Shown: positions 23,047 to 32,111, counted from the stretch's first letter. The stretch: 47,079 nt of DNA from Lachnospiraceae bacterium (GCA_021205385.1 JAJPXQ010000123.1:1-47079), one strand, 5' to 3'. Program-made: numbers and translations. The notes: a model not told the origin generated them from the letters alone.

Positions 23047-23973
23047 ATGAGCGGGCTTGCATTTATATTTCCCGGACAGGGCGCGCAGTACGTGGGCATG
23101 GGAAAGGATTTTTATGAGGCGTTTCCTGTGTGCCGCGAGGTGTTCGACGCGGCTTCAGCGGCGTCAGGACTGGACATTCCGGCGCTTTGCTTTGAAGAGA
23201 ACGAGAAGCTGAACCAGACGGAATATACGCAGATCTGCATGCTGACCGTGGAGATTGCCATTCTGAAGGCTGTAGAGGAGCAGGGAATTACTTCTTCTGT
23301 TAATGCGGGCCTGAGCCTCGGCGAGTATGCGGCGCTGGCGGCGTCGAAGGTGATGAGTCTTCCGGATATTTTCCGCGTCGTGCGCAAGCGCGGCATTTAC
23401 ATGCAGGAGGCCGTGCCGGTGGGCGGAGCCATGGCGGCGGTGTTGGCCATGGATGCGGCGAAGATCGAGGAGATCTGTGAGCAGACGGAGGGTATTGTCT
23501 CCATCGCAAATTATAACTGCCCGGGACAGATTGTGATTACCGGGGAGGAGCAGGCCGTGGAAGCCGCCGGTGAGGCGCTGAAAAATGCCGGCGCAAAGCG
23601 GGTAATCCGCCTGAATGTCAGCGGCCCCTTCCATTCAAAGATGCTCGAAGGGGCGGGGGAGAAGCTGGCCGGGGAGCTGCAGGATGTGGAGATCTCCGGG
23701 ATTGCGACGCCTTATCTTACCAATGTGACGGCGGATTATGTGAAATCCGGAGACGATGTGAAGGACTATCTTCGCAGACAGGTCTCGTCCAGTGTGCGCT
23801 GGCAGCAGTCGGTGGAGCGCATGATTGCCGACGGCGTGGATACCTTTGTTGAGATGGGCCCGGGCAAGACTCTGTCCGGTTTTATGAGGAAAATTAATCG
23901 CAGTGTGACGATGTATAATATAGAGACGATGGCGGACTTTGAGAAAGTTACAGCCCTGTTGAAAGGAGAGTAA
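23047..23973 (+). CDS. fabD: Malonyl-CoA:ACP transacylase
   Basis: A 308-residue enzyme that moves malonyl groups from CoA to ACP. Family motifs are FIFPGQGAQYVGMG at the start, the nucleophile motif in NAGLSLGEYAALAAS and the His motif in NVSGPFHSKMLEGA. ATG 23047 is chosen because GTGAGGTG lies 9 bases upstream and because the family begins close to the FPGQG motif; a GTG four codons earlier overlaps the ribosome site. No fabK or fabI lies next to it, unlike the streptococcal order. Confidence 0.95.
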   Translation: MSGLAFIFPGQGAQYVGMGKDFYEAFPVCREVFDAASAASGLDIPALCFEENEKLNQTEYTQICMLTVEIAILKAVEEQGITSSVNAGLSLGEYAALAASKVMSLPDIFRVVRKRGIYMQEAVPVGGAMAAVLAMDAAKIEEICEQTEGIVSIANYNCPGQIVITGEEQAVEAAGEALKNAGAKRVIRLNVSGPFHSKMLEGAGEKLAGELQDVEISGIATPYLTNVTADYVKSGDDVKDYLRRQVSSSVRWQQSVERMIADGVDTFVEMGPGKTLSGFMRKINRSVTMYNIETMADFEKVTALLKGE

Positions 23974-23977
23974 GCGG

Positions 23978-24718
23978 ATGCTGAAAGGAAAGGTGGCCCT
24001 GGTAACTGGGGCGGCGAAAGGAATCGGGCGCGCGATCGCGCTTGCGCTGGCGGCGGAAGGCGCCACGGTCGTGGTGAACTACAACGGTTCGAAGGAGAAG
24101 GCGGAGCAGACGCTTGGCGAGATCAAAGCGCTCGGCGCGGACGGATGCGTGTATCAGTGCAACGTGGCCGTTACAGCGGATGCGGACGCCATGGTCAAGG
24201 CGGTTATCAAGGAATACGGTCGTCTTGATATCCTCGTAAACAACGCGGGTATCACGCGCGACAATCTGATCATGAAGATGTCGGAGGCGGACTTTGATGC
24301 GGTCATCGATGCGAACCTGAAGGGCTGCTTTAATATGATCAAGGCGGTCAGCCGCCCGATGCTGAAGCAGCGTGCGGGCAGGATTATCAATATTTCCTCG
24401 GTATCCGGCATTATGGGAAATGCGGGGCAGGCGAACTACGCCGCGTCCAAGGCAGGCATCATCGGCCTCACAAAGACGGTGGCAAGAGAGCTTGCGAGCC
24501 GTGGGATTACGGTTAACGCGATTGCTCCGGGCTTTGTGGACACGGATATGACACAGGCGATGCCGGAGAGCGCGCGGGAGGCCGCGGTTTCTATGATTCC
24601 GCTTGGGCATTTTGGAAAGCCGGAGGATATCGCGGATATGGCGGTTTATCTGGCGTCGGAGAAGGGCGCATATATCACAGGGCAGGTAATCAGTGTAGAT
24701 GGAGGAATAGCGATCTGA
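23978..24718 (+). CDS. fabG: 3-oxoacyl-ACP reductase
   Basis: A 246-residue short-chain dehydrogenase that reduces 3-oxoacyl-ACP with NADPH. The cofactor loop is VTGAAKGIGRAIA, the catalytic Ser is in NISSVSGIMGN, and YAASKAG carries the Tyr and Lys. Four bases separate it from fabD (AAAGGAG site), and its stop codon overlaps the fabF start (TGATG). It is part of the translationally coupled fabDGF run. Confidence 0.96.
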   Translation: MLKGKVALVTGAAKGIGRAIALALAAEGATVVVNYNGSKEKAEQTLGEIKALGADGCVYQCNVAVTADADAMVKAVIKEYGRLDILVNNAGITRDNLIMKMSEADFDAVIDANLKGCFNMIKAVSRPMLKQRAGRIINISSVSGIMGNAGQANYAASKAGIIGLTKTVARELASRGITVNAIAPGFVDTDMTQAMPESAREAAVSMIPLGHFGKPEDIADMAVYLASEKGAYITGQVISVDGGIAI

Positions 24719-25953
24719 TGAGGAGAGTAGTAGTGACAGGCATGGGTGCGATCACGCCCATGGGACTGAATGTGAATGATTATTTTGAGAATGTAAAGGC
24801 CGGCAATCACGGTTTCGGGATCATCTCCAGCTTTGACTCCACGGAGTTTAAGGTACATACCGCGGCGGAGGTAAAGGGCTTCGTGGCGAAGGAGTACATG
24901 GATCCGAAGGCGGCCAGAAGAATGGACAAATTCGCGCAGTATGCGGTTGCAGCGGCGAAGGAGGCCATCGAGGATTCCGGACTCGACATGACGAAGGAAG
25001 ATCCTTATATGGTGGGCTGCTCGATCGGTTCCGGTGTCGGCAGTCTGGAGCGCACGGAGATCGAGTATGAGAAGATGGTCACAAAGGGACCGAGCCGTAT
25101 GAGCCCGCTGATGGTGCCTCTTCTGATCTCCAATATGGCAGCGGGCAATGTCTCGATCGCCTATGGTCTGAAGGGCAAGAGCCTGAACGTGGTGACGGCC
25201 TGCGCGACCGGCACGCACTCCATCGGTGAGGGATACCGCAGCATCCAGGTCGGCGACGCGGACGTGATGGTATCCGGCGGAACGGAGAGCTGCATCTGCC
25301 GACTGGGCGTGGCGGGCTTCTCGGCGCTGACTGCGCTCTCCACGATCGAGGATCCGAATCGCTGCTCGATTCCTTTTGATAAGGATCGCGACGGCTTTGT
25401 CATGGGCGAGGGCGCGGGCGTCGTCGTTCTCGAAGAGCTCGAGCATGCGAAGGCGCGCGGTGCGAAGATCTATGCCGAGGTCGTCGGCTACGGCGCGACG
25501 AGCGACGCTTACCATATCACCTCCCCGGCGGAGGACGGCATGGGTGCGGTTGTAGCGATGAAGCGTGCGGTGGAGGAATCCGGCGCGGCGCTCGACGATA
25601 TTATGTATATCAACGCGCATGGCACGAGCACACATTTAAACGATCTGTGCGAGACCCGTGCGATCAAGACTCTGTTCGGCGAGCATGCGAAGGAGATGAA
25701 GGTCAATTCGACCAAGTCGATGATCGGCCATCTGCTCGGCGCGGCCGGCGCGGTGGAGTTCATCACCTGCGTGAAGGAGATGCAGGAGTCCTACATCCAT
25801 GTGACCAGAGGCCTTGAGAATCCGGACGAGGAGTGCGACCTTGACTATGTGCAGGGGCATGGCATCACGATGGATATCGACTATGCGCTGTCGAATTCTC
25901 TCGGTTTCGGCGGCCACAATGCGAGCATCCTGATTAAAAAGTACAGGGGGTAA
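24718..25953 (+). CDS. fabF: Beta-ketoacyl-ACP synthase II
   Basis: A 411-residue elongating condensing enzyme. The active-site residues are Cys in VTACATGTHS, His in NAHGTSTHLND and His in KSMIGHLLGAAGAVE. The N-terminus RRVVVTGMGAITPMG is typical. It overlaps fabG by one base. Length is standard for FabF. Confidence 0.97.
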   Translation: MRRVVVTGMGAITPMGLNVNDYFENVKAGNHGFGIISSFDSTEFKVHTAAEVKGFVAKEYMDPKAARRMDKFAQYAVAAAKEAIEDSGLDMTKEDPYMVGCSIGSGVGSLERTEIEYEKMVTKGPSRMSPLMVPLLISNMAAGNVSIAYGLKGKSLNVVTACATGTHSIGEGYRSIQVGDADVMVSGGTESCICRLGVAGFSALTALSTIEDPNRCSIPFDKDRDGFVMGEGAGVVVLEELEHAKARGAKIYAEVVGYGATSDAYHITSPAEDGMGAVVAMKRAVEESGAALDDIMYINAHGTSTHLNDLCETRAIKTLFGEHAKEMKVNSTKSMIGHLLGAAGAVEFITCVKEMQESYIHVTRGLENPDEECDLDYVQGHGITMDIDYALSNSLGFGGHNASILIKKYRG

Positions 25954-25959
25954 GGCAAT

Positions 25960-26385
25960 ATGGTAATGGATATCAAACAGATCATGGAAATCCTTCCGCA
26001 TCGTCAGCCGTTTCTGCTGATCGACCGGATCGAAGAGCTTGAAGAAGGAAAGCGCGCGGTCGGAAAGAAGTGCGTCTCTTATAATGAGCCCTTCTTCAAC
26101 GGGCATTTCCCGCAGGAGCCGGTAATGCCGGGCGTGCTGATCCTTGAAGCGCTGGCGCAGACCGGGGCGGTCGCGCTGCTCTCTCAGCCGGAGAATAAGG
26201 GCAAGGTCGTCTATTTCGGCGGTATTGACAAGGCGAAGTTCAAGAGAAAGGTCGTGCCGGGCGATGTGCTGACGCTCGAGATGGAGATCATCAAACAGAA
26301 AGGCCCGATCGGCGTGGGCAGTGCGAAGGCGACCGTTGACGGTCAGCTGGCTGCAAAGGCGGAGATGACCTTCGCGATCGGGTAA
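25960..26385 (+). CDS. fabZ: 3-hydroxyacyl-ACP dehydratase
   Basis: A 141-residue hot-dog-fold dehydratase, cytoplasmic. [11 protein letters not shown] begins the domain; the catalytic His is in [12 protein letters not shown] and the Glu in [12 protein letters not shown]. The ATG at 25960 (6 bases after the fabF stop, GGGGTAAGG site) or 25966 could be used. It ends the cluster; enoyl reductase and acetyl-CoA carboxylase genes are not in the window, which is a difference from the gene order in streptococci. Confidence 0.96.
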   Translation: MVMDIKQIMEILPHRQPFLLIDRIEELEEGKRAVGKKCVSYNEPFFNGHFPQEPVMPGVLILEALAQTGAVALLSQPENKGKVVYFGGIDKAKFKRKVVPGDVLTLEMEIIKQKGPIGVGSAKATVDGQLAAKAEMTFAIG

Positions 26386-26405
26386 AAGAATACAGGAATA
26401 GGAAA

Positions 26406-26433
26406 GGGGCTGGCACTTTTCGGTGCCAGCCCC
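26406..26433. terminator. Terminator-like hairpin after fabZ
   Basis: GGGGCTGGCAC (26406-26416) and GTGCCAGCCCC (26423-26433) form a perfect 11-bp stem with a 6-base loop between convergent genes. There is no T-run on the plus strand and only a weak one on the minus strand. Confidence 0.65.
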
Positions 26434-26466
26434 GCTATTAGGGGAAAATGGGATGGGATAATGGCT

Positions 26467-26907
26467 TCAGCCTTCGATCATAATTGATTTATTTTCCTCG
26501 ACCTTCGGCGTGGCGTCCTTCTTCGGAACAGTCAGCTTCAGCACGCCGTTCTCAAACGCCGCGTGGACGTCCTCCTGCTTCACCTCGCTGCCGACATAGA
26601 AGCTTCTCTGATAGTGGCCGGTGTAGCGCTCCTGACGGATGTAACGGCCCTTGCTGTCCTTCTGGTCATCCGACTCCTCATGCGCGGCCCGGATCGTCAG
26701 GTAACCGTTCTTCAGCTCCGCGTGCAGATCTTCCTTCCGGAATCCCGGCAGATCAAGCTCGATCTGGTAAGCATTCTCAAGTTCTCTTACATCGGCCTTC
26801 ATCGCCGGCACTGCGTTCCTCTGGCTCACCCGGTAGTACGTTGGGCTCATAAAGTCGTCAAAAAAGTCGTCTACAAAATTCCTTCCAAAAACATCTGTCA
26901 TTAACAT
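26467..26907 (-). CDS. Hsp20/alpha-crystallin small heat shock protein
   Basis: A 146-residue small heat shock protein that binds unfolding proteins in large oligomers. The alpha-crystallin domain is recognisable (KADVRELENAYQIELDLPGF, then GYLTIRAAHEE, ending FENGVLKLTVPKKD), with the C-terminal IMI anchoring motif (KSIMIEG). Among three close ATG codons, the one at 26907 has GGAGG 8 bases upstream. It is monocistronic, with a promoter and a degenerate CIRCE-like element upstream. Confidence 0.94.
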   Translation of the reverse strand: MLMTDVFGRNFVDDFFDDFMSPTYYRVSQRNAVPAMKADVRELENAYQIELDLPGFRKEDLHAELKNGYLTIRAAHEESDDQKDSKGRYIRQERYTGHYQRSFYVGSEVKQEDVHAAFENGVLKLTVPKKDATPKVEENKSIMIEG

Positions 26908-26959
26908 AATCATTACCTCCTCAAGTAAATGAATTCTATTTGTTTTATCTGTTATATGA

Positions 26960-27002
26960 TTTATAGCACATATTGTTAGCCAAGTCAAGCATCGAGTGCT
27001 AA
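26960..27002 (-). promoter_or_regulatory. hsp20 promoter with degenerate CIRCE-like operator
   Basis: On the minus strand TTGACT (26983-26988), a 17-base spacer and TATAAA (26960-26965) form a promoter. Overlapping it, a perfect CIRCE left arm TTAGCACTC is followed after 9 bases by CTTGGCTAA, which matches the right arm (GAGTGCTAA) at 5 of 9 positions. HrcA control is possible but would be weak. Confidence 0.55.
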
Positions 27003-27045
27003 AAAATTGTGAACTTTTTGTGAATTAATTTAAGAAAGGCTTTGG

Positions 27046-27074
27046 TTGTAAAAGAACCGTAAATCATGTATAAT
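27046..27074 (+). promoter_or_regulatory. Promoter of the NfeD/SPFH operon
   Basis: TTGTAA (27046-27051), 17 bases and a perfect TATAAT (27069-27074) lie 31 bases before the NfeD start. Confidence 0.68.
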
Positions 27075-27105
27075 AATCATATCTCTGACAAAGGAGGTGG
27101 AGACC

Positions 27106-27558
27106 ATGCTGCTTACGACACCGCCGATCGGGTGGCTTGTACTGCTGATCGTGCTTCTGGCAGTCGAGGCTGTGACGCTTGGCCTGACGACGATCTGGTT
27201 TGCCGGCGGCGCTGCCGCAGCTTTCGTGGCGGCACTGATCGGCGCGAATCTCACGGTTCAGATTGCGGTTTTCGTCGTGCTTTCCCTGGTGCTTCTGATT
27301 GTCACACGGCCTCTGGCAGTGCGCTATATGCAGAAGGATCATGTAAGGACGAATGCGGACAGCCTGATCGGACGGCATGCGCTTGTGACGGAGGAGATCA
27401 ACAATCTTGATCAGACCGGCGAAGTAAAGATTGCCGATGTGGGCTGGATGGCCAGAAGCCGCAGGGAGGCAGACATCATACCTGTGGGAGGCAGAGTCAG
27501 AATCTGCGCGATAGAGGGAGTGAAACTTATCGTGGAGGAAATCAAGGAGGAAAACTGA
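27106..27558 (+). CDS. NfeD-like membrane protein
   Basis: A 150-residue protein with two or three N-terminal membrane helices (residues about 8-75) and a C-terminal OB-fold of the NfeD family, starting at LIGRHALVTEEINN and including VKIADVGWMARS. NfeD proteins pair with SPFH-domain proteins, and the gene for one begins 1 base after this stop codon. Start 27106 is chosen over an overlapping GTG at 27097 because AAGGAGG lies 8 bases upstream of it. A role in membrane microdomains or membrane-protein quality control is known for the family in general. Confidence 0.9.
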   Translation: MLLTTPPIGWLVLLIVLLAVEAVTLGLTTIWFAGGAAAAFVAALIGANLTVQIAVFVVLSLVLLIVTRPLAVRYMQKDHVRTNADSLIGRHALVTEEINNLDQTGEVKIADVGWMARSRREADIIPVGGRVRICAIEGVKLIVEEIKEEN

Positions 27559-27559
27559 T

Positions 27560-28477
27560 ATGCTCATTTTACTTGTAGTTCTTTTGCTGATTATTGTGAT
27601 TGTGCTGGCGTCCTGCATACGGATCGTGCCGCAGGCGACCGCGATGGTTGTGGAGCGGCTGGGCGCTTACAATGGCACCTGGGGCGTGGGTATCCACATC
27701 AAGACTCCGATCATCGACCGCGTAGCGCGGAAGGTGACGCTGAAGGAGCAGGTCGTGGACTTTGCGCCGCAGCCCGTGATTACGAAAGATAATGTCACGA
27801 TGCGGATCGATACGGTCGTATTTTTCCAGATCACAGATCCGAAGCTCTTCGCCTACGGCGTGGAGAATCCGATCATGGCGATCGAGAACCTGACCGCGAC
27901 GACGCTGCGTAATATCATCGGCGATCTGGAGCTTGACCAGACGCTGACGTCCCGCGAGACCATCAACACCAAGATGCGCGCGTCTCTCGACGTTGCGACA
28001 GATCCCTGGGGCATCAAGGTGAACCGCGTCGAGTTGAAAAATATCATTCCGCCGGCGGCGATTCAGGATGCGATGGAGAAGCAGATGAAGGCAGAGCGTG
28101 AGCGCCGTGAGGCGATCCTGAGAGCCGAAGGTGAGAAGAAGTCCACGATTCTCGTGGCTGAGGGACACAAGGAGTCCGCGATTCTGGATGCGGAGGCGGA
28201 GAAGCAGGCCGCGATCCTGAAGGCCGAGGCACAGAAGGAGAAGATGATCAAGGAAGCCGAGGGTCAGGCGGAAGCGATCATCAAGGTTCAGCAGGCGAAT
28301 GCGGACGGCCTTCGCTTCCTGAAAGAGGTCGGCGTCGACGAGTCAGTCATTCAGCTCAAGAGCCTGGAGGCCTTTGCAAAGGCCGCAGATGGTCAGGCGA
28401 CGAAGATCATTATCCCTTCGGAGATCCAGAAGCTGGCCGGGCTGGTTACCTCTGTCACCGAGGTGGCGAAGGAGTAA
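27560..28477 (+). CDS. SPFH/stomatin-like protein (QmcA family)
   Basis: A 305-residue membrane-anchored SPFH protein. There is one N-terminal helix (LILLVVLLLIIVIVLAS), the SPFH domain (IRIVPQATAMVVERLGAY, TKDNVTMRIDTVVFFQI) and a long coiled-coil region rich in EAEKQAAILKAEAQKEK repeats. It forms large ring-like oligomers in the membrane in related systems. The pair with NfeD is standard. RBS GGAGG overlaps the NfeD stop. Confidence 0.94.
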   Translation: MLILLVVLLLIIVIVLASCIRIVPQATAMVVERLGAYNGTWGVGIHIKTPIIDRVARKVTLKEQVVDFAPQPVITKDNVTMRIDTVVFFQITDPKLFAYGVENPIMAIENLTATTLRNIIGDLELDQTLTSRETINTKMRASLDVATDPWGIKVNRVELKNIIPPAAIQDAMEKQMKAERERREAILRAEGEKKSTILVAEGHKESAILDAEAEKQAAILKAEAQKEKMIKEAEGQAEAIIKVQQANADGLRFLKEVGVDESVIQLKSLEAFAKAADGQATKIIIPSEIQKLAGLVTSVTEVAKE

Positions 28478-28497
28478 GGCTTTCAGACAGGAATATC

Positions 28498-28529
28498 CGG
28501 GCTGGCGCTCTTTACCTGGCGCCAGCCCG
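28498..28529 (+). terminator. Hairpin between SPFH gene and argF
   Basis: CGGGCTGGCGC (28498-28508) pairs perfectly with GCGCCAGCCCG (28519-28529), with a 10-base loop. No T-run follows. It shares the core GGGCTGGC with the hairpin at 26406-26433. Confidence 0.5.
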
Positions 28530-28555
28530 TCTACTATGAGGAGGAAAGATAAGAG

Positions 28556-29542
28556 ATGGATTTAAAAGGAAGAAATTTTCTGAAGCTTTTGGACTATACG
28601 CCGGAGGAGATCGGGTATCTCCTCGACCTGGCGGCCGAATTGAAGGAAAAGAAGAAAAAGTGTATACCGGTGGACACGCTGCACGGAAGAAACGTAGCTC
28701 TGATTTTTGAGAAGACGAGCACGCGGACCCGCTGCTCCTTCGAGGTGGCGGCTCACGATCTCGGGATGGGGACGACCTATCTCGATCCGTCCGGTTCTCA
28801 GATCGGAAAGAAAGAGAGCATCGCGGATACCGCGCGTGTGCTTGGAAGGATGTATGAGGGCATCGAGTACCGCGGCTTCGGACAGGAGATTGTAGAGGAG
28901 CTTGCGAAGTATGCGGGCGTTCCGGTCTGGAACGGACTGACGAATGAGTTCCATCCGACGCAGATTCTCGCGGACATGCTGACGATCCGCGAGCATTTCG
29001 GTTCCCTGGATGTAAAGCTTGTCTATATGGGCGACGCCCGTTACAATATGGGCAATTCCTGGATGGTCGGCTGTGCAAAGATGGGCATGGATTTCACTGC
29101 CTGCGCACCGAAGAAGTACTGGCCGGCGCCGGAGCTGATCGCACAGTGTCAGGAGATTGCGAAAGAGACCGGCGCGAAAATCTCCTTTGAGGAGGATGTG
29201 GAGAAGGCGACGAAGGGTGCGGACGTGATCTACACCGACGTCTGGGTGTCGATGGGAGAGCCGGACGAGGTCTGGGAGGAGCGCATCCGGGAGCTTTTCC
29301 CGTACCAGGTGAACGCCGCGGTTATGAAAAACGCCGGTCCGCAGGCGATCTTCCTGCACTGTCTCCCGTCTTTTCATGACCTGGGTACGGGTATCGGCCG
29401 TCAGATCAATGAGAAGTTCCACATCGATGCGATGGAAGTGACGGACGAGGTCTTTGAGTCCGCCCAGTCGCTGGTCTTTGATGAAGCGGAAAACCGCATG
29501 CACACGATCAAGGCAGTGATGGCGGCCACATTGGGTGCATAG
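28556..29542 (+). CDS. argF: Ornithine carbamoyltransferase
   Basis: A 328-residue cytoplasmic enzyme that makes citrulline from ornithine and carbamoyl phosphate. Carbamoyl phosphate motif [18 protein letters not shown], the ornithine-binding DVWVSMGE and HCLPSFHD are all present. It could serve arginine synthesis (argF) or the reverse, catabolic arginine deiminase route (arcB); no arcA, arcC or other arg genes are next to it to decide. GAGGAGG lies 7-13 bases upstream. Confidence 0.95.
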   Translation: MDLKGRNFLKLLDYTPEEIGYLLDLAAELKEKKKKCIPVDTLHGRNVALIFEKTSTRTRCSFEVAAHDLGMGTTYLDPSGSQIGKKESIADTARVLGRMYEGIEYRGFGQEIVEELAKYAGVPVWNGLTNEFHPTQILADMLTIREHFGSLDVKLVYMGDARYNMGNSWMVGCAKMGMDFTACAPKKYWPAPELIAQCQEIAKETGAKISFEEDVEKATKGADVIYTDVWVSMGEPDEVWEERIRELFPYQVNAAVMKNAGPQAIFLHCLPSFHDLGTGIGRQINEKFHIDAMEVTDEVFESAQSLVFDEAENRMHTIKAVMAATLGA

Positions 29543-29560
29543 CGTCTGCGGAGCGCGGAT

Positions 29561-29830
29561 ATGAGATGGATTCTGGAAAAATATGAGAGCATTTCCATCT
29601 GGCTGAGCCTGTTTGTCCTGGCGATGGCGGCAGTGGCGCTGACAGATGATACATGGAGGTTTCACAGCACGGCGCTGGCGTTTCTTGCGGGGACGCTGCT
29701 GTTCGGCTTCGGTGCGGCGAGAGGGTGGCGGCTTGGCCACCGTCCGCAGGCATTCGTGGAGATGGGGCTCACCGTCTGCACGGGGGCGGCCTTTGTGCTG
29801 ACGCTTCTGCATATGGGAGGTTTCTTATGA
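29561..29830 (+). CDS. Small two-helix membrane protein of unknown function
   Basis: An 89-residue protein with hydrophobic segments at about 11-30, 37-54 and 66-86, so two or three membrane helices. I do not recognise a family. Codon use is like that of neighbours and it overlaps birA by 4 bases (ATGA), which supports a real gene co-translated with birA. GGAGCG is a weak ribosome site. Confidence 0.65.
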   Translation: MRWILEKYESISIWLSLFVLAMAAVALTDDTWRFHSTALAFLAGTLLFGFGAARGWRLGHRPQAFVEMGLTVCTGAAFVLTLLHMGGFL

Positions 29831-30807
29831 AATCAGAACTGTTGAAGGTGCTGCGTCAGGCGGATGACTATGTCTCCGGTCAGCAGCTGTGCAGCCGTTT
29901 CGGGGTATCCCGGACGGCTGTGTGGAAGGCGATCCGTCAGCTGCAGGAGGCGGGTTATGAGATTGACGCGGTGAACAATCGCGGATATCGTCTTCTGTCC
30001 GCGCCCGATCTGCTCACTCCGGAGGAGATCAGAAGCCGCCTGCACACCGGCTTTATGGGGCAGAACTGTATCTGCCTTGAAAGCGTGGATTCCACAAATA
30101 ATTATGTGAAAAAGCTTGCAGAGAACGGAGCAGAAGAAGGAATGCTCGTGCTCGCTGAGGAGCAGACCGGCGGTAAGGGACGGCGCGGACGCGTCTGGGA
30201 GACACCGAAGGGCAAAAACATTGCGATGTCGCTGCTGCTTCGCCCGAAGATTCATCCGGCGCATGCTTCGCAGCTTACGTTGCTGATGGCGATGGCGGTC
30301 GGAGAAGCCATCCGCAGCTGTACCGGACTTGAGGCCGGTATCAAGTGGCCGAATGACGTGGTCGTAAATGACAGAAAGATCTGCGGCATCCTGACGGAGA
30401 TGAATACTGAGGTGGACTACATCAATTATGTGGTCATCGGAACCGGCATCAATGTGAACCAGCAGGAGTTCCCGGAAGAGCTTCGTGAGATTGCGGGTTC
30501 CCTCCGGCAGAATCTTGGAAAAGAGACAGGCCGGGCGGCGATTGTGGCGGCGAGTATGGACGAGATGGAGAGGCTGTATGACATTTTCCGGAAGACGGAG
30601 GATTTATCCGCGCTGAAGGATGATTACAACCGCTGCTGCGTGAATCGCGGGCATGGAATCCGCGTTATGGAACGAGGGGAGGCCTACACCGGAACGACAG
30701 AGGGCATCAACGATCACGGAGAGCTCGTTGTCTGCAAAGACAGCGGCGAGGAGGTGCTCGTCTATGCCGGAGAGGTGTCAGTGCGGGGCCTCTATGGTTA
30801 TACGTAA
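29827..30807 (+). CDS. birA: Bifunctional biotin-[acetyl-CoA-carboxylase] ligase and repressor
   Basis: A 326-residue group II biotin protein ligase. Residues 1-60 are a winged helix (VSGQQLCSRFGVSRTAVWKA), so it can bind DNA. The ligase domain shows ESVDSTN, the biotinoyl-AMP loop GKGRRGRVW and KWPNDVVV, followed by the C-terminal SH3-like domain. It attaches biotin to carboxylase carrier proteins and may repress biotin genes, none of which are in the window. ATG 29827 overlaps the previous stop and follows GGGAGG. Confidence 0.95.
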   Translation: MKSELLKVLRQADDYVSGQQLCSRFGVSRTAVWKAIRQLQEAGYEIDAVNNRGYRLLSAPDLLTPEEIRSRLHTGFMGQNCICLESVDSTNNYVKKLAENGAEEGMLVLAEEQTGGKGRRGRVWETPKGKNIAMSLLLRPKIHPAHASQLTLLMAMAVGEAIRSCTGLEAGIKWPNDVVVNDRKICGILTEMNTEVDYINYVVIGTGINVNQQEFPEELREIAGSLRQNLGKETGRAAIVAASMDEMERLYDIFRKTEDLSALKDDYNRCCVNRGHGIRVMERGEAYTGTTEGINDHGELVVCKDSGEEVLVYAGEVSVRGLYGYT

Positions 30808-30819
30808 AGGAGAGATCGT

Positions 30820-31152
30820 ATGTATCAGGAGCGTGTGACGCTCTGCGCGGCCAGCGCATATGAAAAAAAATATTATCTGAATGAGGATTTCAAGGGGCTC
30901 CCGCAGCAGATTCGCGATGAACTGCAGATCATGTGCGTGCTTTTCACGGAGGATGTGGGCGGTATCCTTACGCTTGTCTTCGATGAGGAGGGCACTCTGT
31001 TGCTGGAGGTGGAGGCCGACGAGGGCGACCTTCTCTACGATGATATCGGGAGCGAGCTGAAGATCCGGCAGATCAAGCGTGAGAAGAAGGAGCTTCTTCA
31101 GAATCTGGAGCTCTATTACAAAGTCTTTTTCCTCGGAGAGAATCTGGAATGA
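30820..31152 (+). CDS. Small conserved protein of unknown function (possibly DUF6145)
   Basis: A 110-residue acidic soluble protein with no signal or membrane helix; it looks like alternating strands (GGILTLVFDEEGTLLLEVEAD) with a C-terminal helix rich in Lys/Glu. Similar short proteins occur between birA and dusB in Lachnospiraceae. It overlaps dusB by 4 bases (ATGA). Function unknown. Confidence 0.75.
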   Translation: MYQERVTLCAASAYEKKYYLNEDFKGLPQQIRDELQIMCVLFTEDVGGILTLVFDEEGTLLLEVEADEGDLLYDDIGSELKIRQIKREKKELLQNLELYYKVFFLGENLE

Positions 31153-32111
31153 AAAGAGAACTTACGATCGGCGGCGTGCGGCTGCCGAACAATCTGATCC
31201 TCGCACCGATGGCAGGCGTCACAGACCTGCCATTTCGTCTGCTCTGCCGGGAGCAGGGGACGGGACTCCTCTGTATGGAGATGGTCAGCGCGAAGGCGAT
31301 CTATTACCGGAACAAAAACACGGAGGCACTGCTGACGATTGACGAAAAAGAACCGCCGGTCTCTCTGCAGCTGTTCGGTTCCGATCCCTGCATCATGAGC
31401 GAGATGGCGAAGCGCATTGAGGAGCGGCCATTCTCCATTCTGGACATTAATATGGGCTGTCCGGTGCCGAAGGTTGTGAACAATGGCGAGGGATCGGCCC
31501 TCATGAAAAATCCGAAGCTTGCCGGGGAGATTATTTCTCAGGTTGTACGCGCGATCGAAAAGCCGGTCACGGTAAAGATTCGCAAGGGTTTTGACGCGGC
31601 GCATGAGAATGCGGTCGAGATCGCACGGATCGCCGAGGATGCCGGAGCGGCGGCGGTTGCGGTGCACGGCAGAACGCGTGAGCAGTATTACAGCGGCAGG
31701 GCAGACTGGGAGATCATCCGTCAGGTGAAGGAGGCGGTGAGCATCCCGGTCATCGGAAACGGCGATGTGGATTCGCCGGATTCCGCTCAGAAGATGCTTG
31801 CGTCGACCGGCTGTGACGGGATTATGATCGGTCGGGGCGCAAGGGGAAATCCATGGATTTTCCATCAGATTCTGCACCAGATGGAGACCGGAGAGGAGGA
31901 AGCTGCTCCACCGCTTTCGCAGGTGAAGGAGATGATGGTTCGTCATGCCCGCATGCTCGTGGACTATAAGGGCGCGTACACCGGTATCTGCGAAATGCGT
32001 AAGCATGCGGCCTGGTATACGGCGGGGTATCCGAACTCCGCGAAACTGCGCGCACGGGTCAATGAAGTGGAAAGTCTTGAAGAATTCGAGGTTTTAATCC
32101 GCGATCTCTGA
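31149..32111 (+). CDS. dusB: tRNA-dihydrouridine synthase (DusB)
   Basis: A 320-residue FMN-dependent TIM-barrel enzyme that reduces uridine to dihydrouridine in tRNA. FMN and catalytic motifs are APMAGVTDLPFR at the start, the active Cys in DINMGCPVPKV, KIRKGFD, AVHGRTREQ and IGNGDV. It begins within the stop codon of the preceding small gene. Standard length. Confidence 0.95.
   Translation: MKRELTIGGVRLPNNLILAPMAGVTDLPFRLLCREQGTGLLCMEMVSAKAIYYRNKNTEALLTIDEKEPPVSLQLFGSDPCIMSEMAKRIEERPFSILDINMGCPVPKVVNNGEGSALMKNPKLAGEIISQVVRAIEKPVTVKIRKGFDAAHENAVEIARIAEDAGAAAVAVHGRTREQYYSGRADWEIIRQVKEAVSIPVIGNGDVDSPDSAQKMLASTGCDGIMIGRGARGNPWIFHQILHQMETGEEEAAPPLSQVKEMMVRHARMLVDYKGAYTGICEMRKHAAWYTAGYPNSAKLRARVNEVESLEEFEVLIRDL

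Noticed and set aside
28562-29812. Minus-strand frame of 416 codons opposite ornithine carbamoyltransferase
   Set aside because: STRTR and HCLP motifs fix the real gene on the plus strand; the reverse frame is a shadow.
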